Shown here piece after piece: positions 62,587-64,000 of a stretch of 64,000 nucleotides of DNA. Origin of the DNA: Maribacter sp044594925 (GTDB lineage Bacteria > Bacteroidota > Bacteroidia > Flavobacteriales > Flavobacteriaceae); NCBI RefSeq assembly GCF_044594925.1, contig NZ_CP138991.1, forward strand, positions 2,356,001 to 2,420,000, in the 5' to 3' direction. The position numbers were made by a program, and so were the translations under genes. The notes beneath the pieces were generated by a model, which saw nothing but the letters and a program-made list of their open reading frames with translations, was not told the DNA's origin and did no database searches. Position 1 is the stretch's first letter. Every line of letters begins with the position of its first letter.

Positions 62587-64000
62587 ATGAAAGTATTCAA
62601 GAAATTGTTTCTAAACATCATTTTCATAGGTGCTGCGTTATTAGTTGTGTCGTGTAATCAGAAAAAGGAGCCAAAAATAGATGGCGAACTTAAAAAATGG
62701 CACCGGGTTACGCTTAGTTTTGAAGGACCGGAAACAGACGAACTCGCAGCGGTAAATCCTTTCCTGGACTACCGACTGGACGTCACTTTTACGAACGGAA
62801 CTAAAACCTATGTCATTCCTGGGTTTTATGCTGCAGATGGTAAAGCCGCTGAAACCAGCGCAACTAACGGGAACATATGGCAAGTACGTTTCACTCCCGT
62901 TGCCATTGGCGAATGGTTCTACTCCGTATCCTTTAAAAAAGGGAACGAAATTGCGGTTGCCAATAGTACTGAAAACGCAGCATCCGCTGAATTTATGGAC
63001 GGACAGACAGGCACTTTTAGCATTACGGAATCCGATAAAACTGGGCGAGATAATAGAACAAAAGGCCGACTGCAATACATAGGAGAATCCTATTTACAGT
63101 TCGAGGAGACCAAAAAATATTTTATAAAATTGGGAGTCGATGCTCCCGAAAACTTGTTAGGTTACGCAGATTTTGATGCACACACCAATGCCCTTGATTT
63201 TTTAAAGGAATGGGAACCCCATGCAAAAGATTTTACGGCAGACGCCCAGCCCTATGTCTGGAAAGAAAATAAAGGTAAAAACCTGTTAGGGGCTATCAAC
63301 TATTTGGCTAGTGAGGAACTCAACGTCTTTTCCTTTTTGACCTTTAATGTGGACGGAGACGATAGAAACATCTTCCCCTACCTCTTGAACAAACCGGTTG
63401 CCGAATATGAAACCTATGCCAGCGATAAAGAGAACAAAGAAGCTTGGGAAACCTTTTTTCATAAGACACGATTGGATGTTTCCAAGTTAGACCAATGGGA
63501 ACGCATTTTTGAATATTCCGAAACACTAGGCATGTTCCTTCATTTTAAGACCAATGAAACCGAGACGGACCATTTGATGGACAAGGGTGTTTTTGGTACG
63601 GAAGGAAAACTCTATTACCGAGAATTGATTGCCCGTTTTGGACACCACCTGTCCATGAACTGGAATTTAGGGGAGGAAAACGACCAACCCACAGAGGAAG
63701 TCTTGAAAGTGGCCAACTACATCAAAAATCTAGATGCCTACAGCAACCATTTGGTCATGCATACTTTTCCTAACAAGGACGATAGATATAACGATTTTAT
63801 AGGAAAACAATCACCCTTAACGGGTGCCTCCCTGCAATTGAGCGATCCGGATTTTAAAGACGTAAATCCACGGGTTTTAAAATGGCGCGAAAAATCGAAT
63901 GCTACAGGTCGAAAATGGGCCCTGTCCGTAGATGAGCCCGGTAAGGCCAATATTGCGCTACTACCGGACGATGAAGATCCGGAACATAATCTCGCCAGAG
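62587..64000 (+). CDS. DUF5060-domain glycoside hydrolase-like lipoprotein (cut by window end)
   Basis: The frame from ATG 62587 is open to the end of the window (471 codons seen). The signal has a lipobox (LLVVSC23NQ). The N-terminal domain (about 35-135, KWHRVTLSFEGPETDEL ... YRLDVTFTNGTKTYVIPGFYAADG) is a DUF5060 beta-sandwich. A (beta/alpha)-barrel-like part follows, with GAINYLASEELNVFSFLTFNVDGDDR, WERIFEYSETLGMFLHFK, YYRELIARFGHHLSMNWNLGEENDQ (E-E-N, candidate acid/base) and LSVDEPGKAN (possible second acidic residue). The target polysaccharide is unknown. It starts 38 bases after the fusion enzyme and is probably part of the same transcript. Confidence 0.8.
   Translation, partial: MKVFKKLFLNIIFIGAALLVVSCNQKKEPKIDGELKKWHRVTLSFEGPETDELAAVNPFLDYRLDVTFTNGTKTYVIPGFYAADGKAAETSATNGNIWQVRFTPVAIGEWFYSVSFKKGNEIAVANSTENAASAEFMDGQTGTFSITESDKTGRDNRTKGRLQYIGESYLQFEETKKYFIKLGVDAPENLLGYADFDAHTNALDFLKEWEPHAKDFTADAQPYVWKENKGKNLLGAINYLASEELNVFSFLTFNVDGDDRNIFPYLLNKPVAEYETYASDKENKEAWETFFHKTRLDVSKLDQWERIFEYSETLGMFLHFKTNETETDHLMDKGVFGTEGKLYYRELIARFGHHLSMNWNLGEENDQPTEEVLKVANYIKNLDAYSNHLVMHTFPNKDDRYNDFIGKQSPLTGASLQLSDPDFKDVNPRVLKWREKSNATGRKWALSVDEPGKANIALLPDDEDPEHNLAR

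Noticed and set aside
1..64000. CRISPR arrays, complete insertion sequences, prophage genes
   Set aside because: No regularly spaced repeats, transposase, integrase or phage structural genes were recognised on either strand.

Overview
The window reads as chromosome of a marine Flavobacteriaceae (Bacteroidota). Evidence for this: AT-rich DNA; -7 promoter boxes of the Bacteroidota form TAnnTTTG upstream of pyrH, asnS, sucA and others; a SusC/SusD pair; DUF1501/DUF1800 neighbours; a PorT-like barrel; paired ExbD proteins; and several sulfatases. The genus cannot be fixed from sequence alone. A Zobellia/Maribacter/Formosa-like seaweed degrader is plausible.

From 1 to about 25 kb the content is conserved housekeeping: tsf, pyrH, frr, an RND/MMPL exporter, asnS, rpoN, a PorT-like barrel, an ExbB-ExbD-ExbD energy-transduction operon, tRNA-Ser(GGA), ansA-tatD, a retropepsin-like protein, sucA-sucB, a small outer-membrane protein, an exported amidohydrolase, galE with a DegT/DnrJ aminotransferase, and waaA. 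Two tiny one-helix membrane proteins (25.3-25.9 kb), each followed by a strong terminator, and a DUF1501/DUF1800 pair close this part.

From about 29 kb to the end the window is accessory and devoted to sulfated or uronate-containing polysaccharide. It starts with two sulfatases, SusC, SusD, a GH5-type hydrolase, a VOC protein and an alginate-lyase-family polysaccharide lyase. Next comes a set of small-sugar enzymes: two TIM-barrel isomerase-like proteins, two Gfo/Idh/MocA oxidoreductases, a serine esterase, an enolase-superfamily protein and a DUF1080 protein. Three adjacent genes of this set carry twin-arginine signals. The VOC-lyase pair is present twice, and the second lyase copy is a pseudogene. 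The last 12 kb holds a lactonase-like propeller, an MG2 protein with duplicated TonB-plug modules, a third sulfatase, an SGNH acetylesterase, a sulfatase-GH78 rhamnosidase fusion and a DUF5060 glycosidase cut by the window end. That end resembles ulvan utilisation loci.

The most interesting hypothesis is that 40.9-50.3 kb encodes an exported redox-assisted (3-keto-sugar) glycoside-cleavage route alongside classical lyases and sulfatases. Its parts are Gfo/Idh oxidation, DUF1080 and TIM-barrel elimination/hydration, and an enolase-type dehydratase. No regulator and no formylglycine-generating enzyme is encoded in the window. Several short gene remnants (1.1-1.6, 49.0-49.4, 50.3-50.6 and 51.9-52.4 kb) mark past rearrangement.
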